DNA of 64,000 nt, taken from positions 203,998,113 to 204,062,112 of the forward strand of contig NC_057810.1 of the NCBI RefSeq assembly GCF_018294505.1. The letters are read 5' to 3'. Below the pieces are notes generated by a model. That model did not search any database, was not told the DNA's origin, and worked only from the letters and a program-made list of their open reading frames with translations. The DNA comes from Triticum aestivum (lineage: Eukaryota; Streptophyta; Magnoliopsida; Poales; Poaceae). The position numbers and the translations under genes are program-made. This document shows, in pieces, positions 45,622 through 57,305 of this stretch; the first letter of the stretch is position 1, and each line of letters opens with the position of its first letter.

Positions 45622-47392
45622 AGCAGTTTTGTAGTAATTGTAACAGTGGCAACGACAAAGTAACAAAGCAAAGATTAATATGTGAAAAGCTCGTAGGCAT
45701 TGGATCGGTGATGGAGAATTACGTCGGATGTGATTCGTCATGCAATAGTTATAACATAGGGCGACACAGAACTAGCTCCAATTCATCAATGTAATGTAGG
45801 CATGTATTCTGAATATAGTCATACGTGCTTATGGAAAAGAACTTGCATGACATCTTTTGTCCTACCCCCTCCCCCTCTGTGGCAGCGGGGTGCTATTGGA
45901 AACTAAGGGATATTTAGGCCTCCTTTTAATAGAGTACCGGACCAAAGCATTAACACTTAGTGAATACATGAACTCCTCAAACTACGGTCATCACCGGGAG
46001 TGGTCCCGATTATTGTCACTTCGGGGTTGCCGGATCATAACACATAGTAGGTGACTATTGACTTGCAAGATAGGATCAAGAACTCACATATATTCATGAA
46101 ACCATAATAGGTTCAGATCTGAAATCATGGCACTCGGGCCCTAGTGACAAGCATTAAGCATGGCAAAGTCATAGCAACATCAATCTCAGAACATAATGGA
46201 TACTAGGGATAAAACCCTAACAAAACTAACTCAATTACATGGTAAATCTCATCAAACCCATCACCGTCCAGCAAGCCTACGATGGAATTACTCATGCACG
46301 ACAGTGAGCATCATGAAATTGATGATGGAGGAAGGTTGATGATGATGATGGCGGAAGATTGCCCTCTCCGGAGCCCCGAACGGACTCCAGATCAGCCCTC
46401 CCGAGAGAGACTAGGCCTTGGCAGCGGCTTCGTATCATAAAATGCGATGAATCCTTCTTCTTGATTTTTTTCTCCCCGAACGTGAATATATAGAGTTGGA
46501 GTTAAGGTCGATGGAGCACCAGGGGCCCCACGAGGCAGGGTGCTCGCTCAGGGGGGGTAGGCGCGCCCCCACCCTTGTGGACAGGGTGTGGGCCCCCTGG
46601 CCTGGATTCTTTCACCAATATTTTTTATTAATTCCAAAAATATTCTCCGTGAAGTTTTAGGTCATTCCGAGAACTTTTATTTCTGCACAAAAATAACACC
46701 ATGGCAATTCTGCTGAAAACAACGAAGTCCGGGTTAGTTCCATTCAAATCATGCAAGTTAGAGTCCAAAACAAGGGCAAAAGTGTTTGGAAAAGTAGATA
46801 CGATGGAGACGTATTAACTCCCCCAAGCTTAAACCTTTGCTTGTCCTCAAGTAATTCAGTTGACAAACTGAAAGTGATAAAGAAAAACTTTTACAAACTC
46901 TGTTTGCTCTTGTTGTTGCAAATATGTAAAGCCAGCATTCATGTTTTCAACAAATATTGTGAACTAACCATATTTAGAATAACATTTAGATATCATGTTT
47001 ACTCATATCAATGGCATAATCAACTAACGAGCAATAATAATAAATCTCGGATGACAACACTTTCTCAAAACAATCATAATATGATATAACAAGATGGTAT
47101 CTCGCTAGCCCTTTCTGAGACAGCAAAACATAAATGCAGAGCACCGCTGAAGATCAAGGACTGACTAAACATTGTAATTCATGGTAAAAGAGATCCAGTC
47201 ATAGTCATACCCAATATAAATTAATAGTAATGGATGCAAATGACAGCGGTGCTCTCCAACTGGTGCTTTTTAATAAGATGGTGATGACTCAACATAAAAG
47301 TAAATAGATAGGCTCTTCGCAGAGGGAAGCAAGGATTTGTAGAGGTGCCAGAGCTCGATTTTAAAGCAGAGATAAATAATATTTTGAGCGGC

Positions 47393-48976
47393 TGATACGT
47401 CTCCAACGTATCTATAATTTTTTATTGTTCCATGCTATATTATATTCTGTTTTGGATGTTTAATGGGCTTTATTATACACTTTTATATTATTTTTGGGAC
47501 TAACCTATTAACCGGAGGCCCAACCCAATTTTTTCTTTCCTATTTCAGTGTTTCGAAGGAAAAGAATATCAGACGGAGTCCAAACGGAATGAAACCTTCG
47601 GGAACGTGATTTTCGAAACAAACGTGATCCAGAGGACTTGGAGTCTATGTAAAGCAATCAACGAGGAAGGCACGAGGAAGGGGGGCGCGCCCACCTCCCC
47701 CAGGCGCGCCCTCCACCCTCATGGGGCCCTCGTTGCTCCACCGACGTACTTCTTCCTCCTATAGATACCCATATACCCTGGAAACACCAGATACGGGGCC
47801 AAACCCCTATTTCCACCGCCGCAACCTTCTGTACCCATGAGATCCCATCTTGGGGCCTTTTCCGGTGCTCTGCCGGAGGGGGCATTGATCACAGAGGGCT
47901 TCTACATCAACACCATAGCCTCTCCGATGACGTGTGAGTAGTTTACTTCAGACCTTTGGGCCCATAGTTATTCGCTAGATGGCTTCTTCTCTCTCTTTGT
48001 ATCTCAATACAAAGTTCTCCTCGATCTTCTTGGAGATCTATTTGATGCAATCTTCTTTTGTGGTGTGTTTGTCGAGATCCGATGAATTGTGGGTTTATGA
48101 TCAAGTTTATCTATGAGAAATGTTTCAATCTTCTCTGAATTCTTTTATGTATGATTGGTTATCTTTGCAAGTCTCTTTGAATTATCAGTTTGGTTTGGCC
48201 TACTAGATTGATCTTTCTTGCAATGGGAGAAGTGCTTAACTTTGGGTTCAATCTTGCGGTGTCCTTTCCCAGTGATATCAGGGGCAACAAGGCACATATT
48301 GTATTGTTGCCATCGAGGATAAAAAGATGGGGTTTATATCATATTGCATGAGTTTATCCCTCTACATCATGTCATCTTACTTAAAGCATTACTCTGTTCT
48401 TATGAACTTAATACTCTAGATGCATGCTGGATAGCGGTCGATGTGTGGAGTAATAGTAGTAGATGCAGACTCGTCTCGGTCTACTTGTCACGGATGTGAT
48501 GTCTATATACATGATCATACCTAGATATTCTTATAACTATGCTCAATTCTACCAATTGCTCGATAGTAATTCGTTTACCCACCGTAACACTTATTCTATC
48601 TTGAGAGAAGCCACTAGTGAAACCTATGGCCCCCGGGTCTATTTTCCATCATATTAATCCTCCAACACTTAGCTATTTCTTTTGCCATTTATTTTACTTT
48701 GCATCTCTATTACTCTTTATCATAAAAATACCAAAAATATTATCTTATCATATCTATCAGATCTCACTCTCGTAAGTGACCGTGAAGGGATTGAAAACCC
48801 CTTTATCGCGTTGGTTGTGAGGTTCTTATTTGTTTGTGTAGGTGCGTGGGACTTGCGCGTGGTCTCCTACTGGATTGATACCTTGGTTCTCAAAACTGAG
48901 GGAAATACTTGTGCTACTTTACTACATCACCCTTTCCTCTTCAAGGGAAAATAAACATAGTGCTCAAGAGGTAGCA
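47393..48976 (+). repeat. Element D 5' LTR, 1584 bp
   Basis: Starts TGATACGTCTCC, ends GAGGTAGCA; the same family as the LTRs of elements B and C by continuous similarity. Confidence 0.88.
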
Positions 48977-49196
48977 AGAAGGATTTCTGGCGCCGTTGCC
49001 GGGGAGTCTACGCACAAGTAAAGACATACCAAGTACCCATCACAAACTCTTATCCCTCGCACTACATTATTTGCCATTTGCCTCTCGTTTTCCTCTCCCC
49101 CACTTCACCCTGGCCGTTTTATTCGCCCTCTCTTTTCTGTTCGTTTTTTTCGCTTGATTCTTGTTTGCTAGTGTGTTGGATTGCTTGCTTGTCACG

Positions 49197-49436
49197 ATGG
49201 CTCTACCTAGATTTGGTGATCTTCACCTTAAAAGGTTAGAAGAGATTGAAAGCAACATCAGAAGTTTTATGACTTTACAATTTGAGCATAATAATTTCTT
49301 TAAAAACGAGCTTAAGGAACAAAAAAGCTTTATAGGTTATATGAATAAAGAGCTTGATTATATGTCTAAGGAATTTTATGGTTTGAAATCTCAGATTGCT
49401 CATCTTGAAAAATTAATAGCTGAAATCTCGGGTTAG
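49197..49436 (+). CDS. First ORF of element D (79 aa, coiled coil)
   Basis: ATG at 49197 after the same leader context as element B's gag. The protein 'MALPRFGDLHLKRLEEIES...' is charged, with heptad-like spacing of Leu/Ile/Phe ('LKSQIAHLEKLIAEI') suggesting a coiled coil. It has no similarity to the N-terminus of element B gag or to element C ORF1. It stops at TAG and is followed by sequence that rejoins element B gag at 'DLKVIDVYPI'. It could be a true short ORF of a non-autonomous subfamily or a truncated gag. Confidence 0.5.
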   Translation: MALPRFGDLHLKRLEEIESNIRSFMTLQFEHNNFFKNELKEQKSFIGYMNKELDYMSKEFYGLKSQIAHLEKLIAEISG

Positions 49437-49499
49437 CAGGCCACCTTAGTTAATAAGATGGCCCCTAAACCGGAAAATTTTATGAAAATAAAGATGAAG

Positions 49500-49810
49500 A
49501 TCTAAAAGTTATTGATGTGTATCCTATTAAATCTTTGTTTTGCAATATGAATCTTGATAATGATGGGACTGGAGATGAGTCACCCTTACGTAGAAGGCGT
49601 CCAAAAATTCAGAGTTTTTAGATCTTGATGCAAAAATTGGTAAAAGTGAGATTCAAGAGGTCAAAACTTTAGATATTAATGAACCCACTATTTTGGATTT
49701 CAAGGAATTTAATTATGATAATTGCTCTTTGATAGATTGTATTTCCTTGTTGCAATCCGTGCTAAATTCTCCTCATGCTTATAGTCAAAATAAAGCTTTT
49801 ACTAAACATA
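49500..49810 (+). pseudogene. gag C-terminal fragment in element D
   Basis: Frame pieces encode 'VIDVYPIKSLF', 'GTGDESPLRRRRPK' and 'DFKEFNYDNCSLIDCISLLQ', matching the last 100 residues of element B gag, with at least one frameshift. The final codons are cut by the CACTA insertion at 49811. Confidence 0.75.
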
Positions 49811-50319
49811 CACTACAAAAAAAAGACACATCCGTGACATTTTGGGCCGAAAGAAAATCTTTTCTGTCATACTTATGACACTTCTATGACGATAATTCTG
49901 ACAAAACACGGTATGATCATAGATATGGTGGGGTCCTACTTCTATGACAAAAAATCATGACAGAAAATGGGCTTTTCGTCTTGGGCGAGCCGGAGACGCA
50001 GCTGCATGACATTCTTTGGGCCGTCCATGACGAAAAAAACCGTGGTAGAAGTGAGGGCGCGAAAAATATCGGGGAGTCCCTGGTTACGGTGGGTGGTCGG
50101 GGGCCGAGTGATGCGAGTTTCTCTCGTACGTACGCGCGTGTGTGCGAGGCGTTGGGCTCTAACTGAACCCGAGCGAGGCGTTGGGCTCTAACTGAACCCA
50201 AGCGATTGCACTACAGGCTACACGTTACTGAACCCGAGCGATTGATTGATGGCTGTTAACTGAACCCGATCGAGCGATTCCTTCGCTACTGCTGCTAACT
50301 GAAGCCGATCGATGCTGCC

Positions 50320-50760
50320 TCTGGATGAACAGTGAGTGTTGCTGGGGGGGTGGATGAACAGTTCCCAGTGGGGGTGGATGAACAGGACCCCGTGGCGTTG
50401 CTTCTAGATGAACAGGACCCCGATCGTTCGAGCCGGTTGGGGCTGGATAAACAGGACCCCATGGAGGGTAGGATAAATAGGACCACCCCGTGGAGGGTAG
50501 GATGAACAGTAGACGGTGGAGGGCTGGATGAACAGTAGCCCGTGGAGGGGTGGTTGAACAGGAGCTTGTGGAGAGGGCTGGTTGAACAGTAGCCGATGGA
50601 GTAGCGCGCGGTGGAGGCTAGATGAACAGGAGCCCGTGGATGAACAGTCGCAGGTGGAGGCTGGAGGAGGTCGACGGTGGATGAACAGTAGCCCATGGAG
50701 GCTGGAGTGGGTTGACGGTGGAGATGAACAGTATCCCGTGGAGTCCCGTTTTGCGGTACA
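50320..50760. repeat. GATGAACAG minisatellite
   Basis: About 14 degenerate units of 25-35 bp, each with 'GATGAACAG' (or 'GTTGAACAG', 'GATAAACAG') followed by variable 'GACCCCGTGGAGG' or 'TAGCCCGTGGAGG'. Long frames across it on both strands are by-products of the repeat. Confidence 0.9.
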
Positions 50761-51000
50761 CCATACCCCTCCCGATGAACAAGACCCCCGTTTCGACCGT
50801 AGCGCTCCAACACAAGTCCATTTCCTCCGTTTTGCGGTACGCCACACCCCTCCCGATCAAGAGGACCCCCGTTTCGACCGTAGGAGGTCTGGTTCCTCCA
50901 TTTTGCGGTACGCCAGACCCCTCCTGATGAACATGATCCCGTTTCGAACGTGGCCGATCGAACACAAGGCTGTTTCCTCCATTCTGTGGTACGCCAGGCC
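50749..51000. repeat. Repeat of 70-80 bp with TTTTGCGGTACGCCA
   Basis: Four copies starting near 50749, 50829, 50903 and 50979, each followed by CCCTCCC or similar, 'GATGAAC' and 'CCCGTTTCGA'. Degenerate. Confidence 0.75.
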
Positions 51001-51429
51001 TCGTTTCCATCGGCTGTTCCGTCCAAGCCCTCCCGATGAACACGACGACGCATTCCGTTCCGACCCAGCCGGTTGGCTCCCCATGAACACGATGATGACG
51101 CAGTTTCTCCGTTCCGACCCAGCCATGTACACGAGCCCTGGCCGTACGTATGCGCGAGTAGGCATTCGAGACCCTGCCCGTATGTATGTACGTGGTCGTA
51201 TATTCTTTCTTGCACCCTGGCCACTGTACGTACGTGTACATGCTACGTGCGCGCCTCTACTATGACACGTGCGCGCCTCTACATCGACCAGTATGTATGT
51301 ACATGTTCGCGACCAGAATGACAACGCTGCGTACGTTTCGACCAGGTGGGTCCCGACTGTCAAGCACTTCCTTACCTGCGAAGATGTAGCTGGTGGGTCC
51401 CAGCAGTCAGGGGGGCGAATCATTTTTTT

Positions 51430-52800
51430 TGCTCGGACGCACTTCCTTGCATGCGAAGATGTAGCTAGTCAGTCCCAGCAGTCAAGGGGAAATGCTTTTT
51501 TCGCGAAATACGGTGGCCCGTCCGGTAGGTCCCCACTGTCAAGTGGAGGAATAATTATTTTGCGCGTAATAAGGAGGCACTTCCTTGCTGCGGCCGTGGA
51601 CCCAGCTGTCAGCCTCTCCACGTATAGTCCACGTCCGATGGAAGCCGTTCCTTGACCACGTTGACCATGCCGCGCCGAGAGCACCAGGGCGGTGGACGAC
51701 GGAGAGGCCTAGGAAGGGGACGGCGCGGAGCCGGGGAAGACGCGACAGAGGAAGCCCACACGGAGAGGAGTACGAGGGTTCGCTGGTTCGGCTACGGTGT
51801 GAGGTTGCCGTCGCTGCAGGGCCTGGCCAGCGGTGGGAATAGTAGGGGAAGGTGAGGCTCTGCGGCAGCACAGTCGGCCACGGGAGGCAGGAGCATGCGA
51901 CACGACCGACGCTACTTTGGGTGGCTGGAGCAAGAAGACCCGAGGTTGAAGAAGCGCTAAGGCCGTTGGATGGACATCGTACAGGCACAGGAGCTAGAAT
52001 CATTCATATTGACTAAGTTGACAAAGCCCTCCGTCCCTGTCAACTTAGTAGGCCCACAAGTCAGCCTCCCACTGTGGTGGGTCCTAGCTGGCAGGAGGGT
52101 ATTCATTTTTTTGTGCGCAATAAGGAGGCACTTCCTTGCGTGCGAAGATATAGTTGGTGGGTCTGACCTGTCAGTGGAGGGAACGTTTTTTTTCGCGAAA
52201 TACAAAGGCTCTTCCGGCGGTCCCAGATGTCAGGTGGAGGAATCAATATTTTGCACGTAATAAGGAGGCATTTCCTTGTGTGCGGCCATGGACCCAGATG
52301 TCAGCCTCTCCACGTGCAGTCCACTTCCGATGGATGTCGTTCATTGACCATGTAGACCACACCGCGCCGAGAGCACCAGGGTGGTGGACGACGGCGAGGC
52401 CTACGAAGGGAACGACACGGAGCTAGGGAAGACACGGTAGTGGCTGCCCACGCGGTGGAGAGTACGAGGGTTGACTGGTTTGGCTGCCATTGCCAGAAAA
52501 TAACAGGAGGTGTGGGTGAGTAGAGGGATAGACAGGCCAGGGATGCGAGTATATGAGGGGGCCGTGAGGCCTGCCCGGCAGCACAACCGGCCACGGGAGG
52601 CGGGAGCAGGCGGTTCCGACGGTGCTGGTTTGGTGGCTGGGGCAGGAAGATCAGAGACTGGAGAAGCACGAGTGCCGTTAGATTGACATCTAACGGTCTG
52701 ACGCTGGTAGAGTCGATTGTTGACTAAGTTTCTTTTTTGATAAACCTTGTGTACGCATGAACTTAGTAGGCCTACAAGTCAGCCTCTAAATCTGTGGCAG
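51430..52800. repeat. 0.7-kb tandem duplication inside the CACTA end
   Basis: Unit 1 (about 51430-52085) and unit 2 (about 52120-52805) share 'GGAGGCACTTCCTTG', 'CAGCCTCTCCACGT', 'CGCCGAGAGCACCAGG' and 'CTTAGTAGGCC.ACAAGTCAGCC' at a constant offset of about 690-720 bases. Units are diverged by many substitutions and small indels. Confidence 0.8.
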
Positions 52801-53760
52801 ACAACATAGAGCCCATTTGCTATTTTTTAATAATTTGGAGCCCATTTGCTAATTCTTAAGTAATTTATTACAGCCCATTTTCTGCCGAGGACCACGGTCA
52901 AAAAGTTCAACCTTATTTTGCATATTTTGGTGGAGTCTGAACTTTTGTAATCCCGAAATGATAAACATTTAAAGAACTTATTGATTTGCCAAAAAAATCA
53001 TTTTGTTTTTGTAAGCAAATAAGACGTGGGACAATTGAGTTGGTTCAAGGGAAAATCAGTGGTAAAAAAATTAGCGCTGGGAGGGAAAACAACAACAAAA
53101 ATAAGGATGTAAATATGAAAAGTGAATTTTATGTATTTTCAATATAATGATACATGTATATGAACTAGTAAAACTATAGGTAGAGATTAGAAAATGGATG
53201 TAGGACATGCGTTTCAAGAGGAAAATATAAATGGGCTATGTGTTTGATTCAGTAAAAAAAAGTGCCTACGGATGTTGTAAGACAAAATATAACTAATGCT
53301 GGAGGGCTAGAGGCCAGTAGATACTTGCTGGATCTTTGTGCCTCGTTGTCGTCATGGGTTGGGCCTGTTAAAAACAAAGCAAAGCCTGGGCAGTCTACAG
53401 CCCAGTTAAAACTTGCTCGACCTAAAAAAACAATATACGTGCTCAATAAACGAGAGAATTCTGCAAGTACAGACTGATAACTGGGATGCAACAGGGATAT
53501 TGTTTTTTCATCGTGATAATAAGATCATGCACTTGTTTTGAAAAATTTGGAGAACTGGGAATTCGAACGGCAGGTGCTTATGCTACCCATCAAATAAAAA
53601 TCAGGTGCCTTAAAATTCATTTCGAAACAAATGAATCAGCTTTATATCCACGTCGACCCTCGGCATGATGGTTGGAAGCAAATGCCAAGTTCATACCAAA
53701 AGATCATTAACAACAATACGAACTTGCGGACGACAAGGTAGTACAAGTACCAATACCAAA
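52801..53760. other. Unassigned AT-rich stretch
   Basis: No supported gene. It contains 'GCCCATTTGCTA' repeats (52810-52860). It could be the inner part of the CACTA or host sequence. Confidence 0.3.
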
Positions 53761-54510
53761 CTAACTTATAATATTTTTACTCCTGGCCCTAGTGTTCGTC
53801 TGGTAGAAAATCTTGCAAAGGACCAGCTCCCGCTCCTTCTCTTGCTCCAGGTCCCCGAGGTGGTACTGGTGCATCACCCAGTTGGTCCTCTACTGGTCGA
53901 AGTTCTTGTTGGTGTGCAGCACCAGAACCTTTTTGCTGCCCGTCTGCCGGCCGTTGACCATCACCGGCAAGGTATTGCCGGTGTTGTGCCACATCGCGTG
54001 CATGCCGCACTCTGACTGTATCTTGCAACGCGTCCACGTGCCCCTTTTGAATGCCCTGGAATTGTGCAGGAAGAAATGCTTGCTTAGGCCACTCAGTGTG
54101 ATACCTGCAGTATTGTCGAATACAAGTTTTAGTGTACGTAGTTAGCATTTTCATAACATCTTTGGCATGTTGCAGTCACTTGTTTCACTTTTTATTAACT
54201 GTCAAATTGTAATTGCTTCACCAGGCCTGCGTCTAAAAAGAAAAATAGAGCTATAAACAAAGGAATATGTTTGTGCAAGTAGACGGCCGATCGGTGTCTT
54301 ACCTAGAAATTTCTCAGGATGGGTGTAGCATATGCCGTGCTCGCTGTTGATGGTTGGTATGAACAAATCGATGAGAGGGTGAGATCTCACACTGTCAGCA
54401 CTCACTTTGGCCTCAAGGTGCTCGATCAGCTCCTGATCCGTGGGATCGAACTTGACGCCAGCCGGCCGCACCGGCCAATCCTTCTTCGACTTGCATGGGT
54501 TAATTCCAGT
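53761..54510 (-). pseudogene. NAC-domain transcription factor pseudogene
   Basis: Two exons on minus joined by a consensus intron: exon 1 from about 54510 to 54303 (donor CTAG|GTAAG), exon 2 54104-53761 (acceptor CTGCAG). Phase matches across the joint ('PEKFLGITLSGLSKHFF'). NAC subdomains: 'PAGVKFDPTDQELIEHLEAK' (A), 'LIDLFIPTI' and 'GICYTHPEKF' (B/C), 'GRQTGSKKVLVLHTN' (D), '[11 protein letters not shown]' and '[10 protein letters not shown]' (E). An in-frame TAG lies after 'NKNFDQ'. There is no ATG in exon 1: the frame opens after a TGA, so the 5' exon is missing or lost. The wording 'PAGVKFDPTDQE' points to the NAC073/NAC075-like group. Stops 13 codons after the domain, so the activation region is absent. 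Non-functional as read. Confidence 0.8.
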
Positions 54511-54735
54511 TATATGGTACTCAATGTATGATCAATCGACTGTTTTAAGTGAATGATGAAAGATTTCGACAGATAAGTGGTACTCCAAATCTGAAGTCCA
54601 GAATACCCGAACACGCTGCCGGGATTCTTGTGTCACCTCACGCGCAGCGTGTTGTCACATCAATTCAATGTGTGGACATGATGAATAATTTGACCGACGT
54701 ATACTAGTACTGCTATTGTAAGTACATGGCTCAGT

Positions 54736-56602
54736 CTACATATTAGTATGAATCAAGTTGTGCATATTTGCTGTTGGCATGAACCACATCGCCGCATGTC
54801 GGGTTTGCAAAAGCCATCCATCGCATGGAAGCTTGATGCCTTTCATACACTGAAGATTATCTCGCAACAAGCTGTGTCGACGAATCTCTGGATATGGTGA
54901 TTCATGAAACCCATGGTATGATGTGTAAACACAGTCCCCCCTGGCGAATGGAAGTTGCATAGCACGGTAATCATCGCCGGTGATATGATCGATGATTGGT
55001 TGGATGATCGAATAATTGAGCCCGAGGAACATGGAGTGGTTGCCGAGGCTGTAAACCCGCCTCCAGTTGAATACGCCTGGTCCAACGGAGCTGGGATCTT
55101 TATCGAACACGAAGCAGCCATAGCCATCAATGTCATGAATGCCCCAGGCATTGTATTGCATGTGGTTTGATGAAATGGTTAGGTCAATTTGGTATGTGCA
55201 AATGAGCATCAAATGACCACCATCAGTTGAACGAGCGATAAACCACCACCCATCGGCTGGTATGATTCCAGGTCCTGGAATCATGAAGGCCAAAGCATTT
55301 GCGTCAGCTGCAACAATTCAAATTGGAGACCAAAAGGATAAAAATAAACAATCATGTCCAAAGTATGTGTGGAATTAAGATTATTATAACAGTGACACAT
55401 ATCATAGACAGAGAATTGCAATGCCATGGTCATAATCATACCCCAAGTTAAAAAAAATAAGCCAATGGCTTTCATATTCTAGCAATATATCATGGTTCAA
55501 ACATCATGTAACAATGAGAGGAAAACAGATATGACAGGGCCTACTCATATTCTACCATAGCACTTACTACAATTATCATATCAACTCTAAGCAATAACAT
55601 GCGTTGTTATAAAAATCCTGGAAATGAGAGTAACATATAGCAATCATGAGGTTATACTCATAATATCTATTCCAACAATCATTAGATACCAATTGTTCTC
55701 ATATCAACTCTAACAATAACATGTGTGGTCATAAAAATCTAGGAAATGAGAGGAACATATAGCGATGATGTGGTTATAGACATACTATATATTCTAAATT
55801 ATATATTCTAAATTTGTAACAATGAACAGGCAGTCGTATTGTTAAGGTAAAGATGAGATGAGATAGAACAATTACACGACAATAGATTCCACCAGTATAG
55901 GAAGCCAATCTGTGCGTCGACCGCATAAACGATGCCATCATGCACTATAGCATCAGACAGAAGTGTTGGGTGAAGAGGATCGACGATGATCCATAACCAT
56001 GTATGGCGACCGGATTCCAGATAGACTAATCCCATGTTGAACACGACAATGAGATTGTAATCCATGTAGTCTTCTGATGGTGTGGGCACTTCACAGATTA
56101 CAACCTTCAACAAACAGAGGTCGAGCCAAAAGCTCGACGCGTCTCGTGCGTAGTAGGCAGGAGTGTCCGGCGGGCTGCGAGGCTCGATGGCGGCGGTATC
56201 CAAAGATGGAAGGGTGATCTCTCGCTGGGTGTAGATATCCACGAGACTCCATGGACTACCGGATTGGTGGATGAGGATGATCCAGTTGGCCTTCATGCCC
56301 ACCCAGTAGTGGCCGCGCATGAAGGGCAGGTAGACGGGTAGTGGTAGCATGTCGAGGGGCACCACGGCAATCTCCGTAGGATCGTCAAGTCGGTGTCTGG
56401 GCCACCTGCGAGTATCGGGCATCAGTAAGCAGGGTGTCTTGAAAAGAGCCGGCCGGTTGCAGACAAGTAGACAGTACAAAGACACCGAGCATGCGGCCAG
56501 ACGGACGGTGCTGAGTAGGTCCATACGATTACAGATCTGCTCCAAGAGAACATTGGGGAGGGAATTCCAATCGCGGCTCTGCGTGTTAGTCGGTTCTGCC
56601 AT
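54736..56602 (-). CDS. F-box / DUF295 family protein gene
   Basis: Exon 1 from ATG 56602 ('MAEPTNTQSRDWNSLP'; an upstream in-frame ATG at 56824 is possible). F-box: 'WNSLPNVLLEQICNRMDLL...AACSVSLYCLL'. DUF295 (beta-propeller-like) N-part: 'LPVYLPFMRGHYWVGM', 'SPWSLVDIYTQREITLPSL', 'HDGIVYAVDAQIGFLYWWN'. The second part, 55310-54736: 'GWWFIARSTDGGHLMLICTY', 'GCFVFDKDPSS', 'SLGNHSMFLGLNYS', 'VYTSYHGFHESPYPE', ending 'HNLIHTNM' and TAG. The intron lies between about 55880 and 55310; acceptor TTGCAG is clear, the donor is not resolved, so one joint may be damaged. F-box proteins serve as substrate receptors of SCF ubiquitin ligases. Both exons are free of stops. Lineage-specific expansion of this family is common in grasses. 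Confidence 0.75.
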
Positions 56603-57214
56603 TGGGGTTTTCGGTGCGTGCGAGCCAGAAGGGAAGTGGATTCGGGCGGGCGAGTGAAGAAGCTTCTCCTCGTGTGGCCGAGCAGTGAGCGGGGGGATAT
56701 GGTACACACGAACTACCAAGGAAGATAGCGCGGGCGGGCGAGCAATGAGCGGGGGGAAATGGTGTGTGGTCGACGATGGGGAAGAGAGGAGGAAGAAGAG
56801 TGGAAGACGGGGAAGAAAGTGCATTAAATCTCAATTCTACTACTACTACCAGGATATACTGTCCTTTGGATTGTAAATAGTTACACCGATGACATGTGGG
56901 TCTACCACAAGAGGGCCCATATGCTAGTTAATGGAGGACAGAAGCATGCTCTACTGGCAAACATGATGGCGGCACTGGGTAAGGCTGATTTAGTAACACC
57001 AACATGCTGGTTCAGCTTATTAATTAAGTGTCCCATCTGCTGCAGCGAGTATTGTCACTTCACTGTGAAGACTAGTTGAATAGTTCTCTCTGACCGAAAT
57101 GGGGAATAATGGATCGTGAAGACTTCCTTTCCACATTATCCCTATGCTTCTACGCTCACTTCACTCATTTTGCTCCTTACGTAGTCACTTGTTGAAATCT
57201 CTAGAAAGACAAAT

Positions 57215-57305
57215 ACTCCGTATTTGGGAACAGAGGGAAGATTTTACTCCGTATTTGGGAATAGAGGGAGGATTTTACTTCGTATTTGGGAACAGAGGGA
57301 GTATC
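57215..57305. repeat. 31-bp tandem repeat x3
   Basis: Units at 57215, 57246 and 57277: 'ACTCCGTATTTGGGAAC' followed by AGAGGGAGGATTTT. The end 'AGAGGGAGTA' resembles Stowaway MITE termini, so it may derive from one. Confidence 0.7.

Larger units (their letters stand above)
19587..47392 (-). mobile_element. Gypsy element E: 3' LTR split by the Sirevirus, plus internal stub
   Basis: An LTR starts TGATAACCC at 19587, is interrupted at 19806 by the Sirevirus (AGCAG duplicated at 19802-19806 and 45622-45626), resumes at 45627 and ends at 46816 (...GAGACGTATTA, expected ...TCA). Its own length is about 1.41 kb. It is followed by a polypurine tract on minus (AAGCTTGGGGGAGT, 46817-46830) and about 560 bp of internal sequence, then cut by element D at 47393. 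It inserted into the copia RNase H; a 5-bp CATAC at 19582-19586 may be its target duplication, but the other end is outside. No coding region is seen. Confidence 0.82.
47393..49810 (+). mobile_element. Sabrina-like gypsy element D, cut by CACTA
   Basis: The LTR (47393-48976, TGATACGTCTCC...GTAGCA) is followed by the tRNA-Asp primer site at 48988-49005, a first ORF (49197-49436) and a piece of gag C-terminus matching element B. At 49811 a CACTA terminus interrupts it between codons of 'NKAFTKH'. The remainder and 3' LTR are not in the window. GCGGC at 47388-47392 may be its target duplication. Confidence 0.88.
49811..52800. mobile_element. CACTA transposon, left end and subterminal region
   Basis: Begins CACTACAAAAAAAAGACACA at 49811 after ATA (49808-49810, possible 3-bp duplication) inside element D gag. 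The subterminal part is GC-rich and repeat-laden: 'CTGAACCCGAGCGA' repeats (50130-50290), GATGAACAG minisatellite (50320-50760), 'TTTGCGGTACGCCA' repeats (50749-51000) and a 0.7-kb tandem duplication (about 51430-52800). No transposase is seen, so this is a non-autonomous or very large copy. The right terminus was not found before 58931, so the boundary at 52800 is only where recognisable repeats end. Confidence 0.8.

Noticed and set aside
50320..50760. CRISPR-like array
   Set aside because: Units are degenerate and contiguous without unique spacers of fixed length, in a plant transposon end.
50295..51265. Long ORFs on both strands through the GATGAACAG repeats
   Set aside because: Low-complexity translations from GC-rich tandem repeats with frames open on several strands; no domain.
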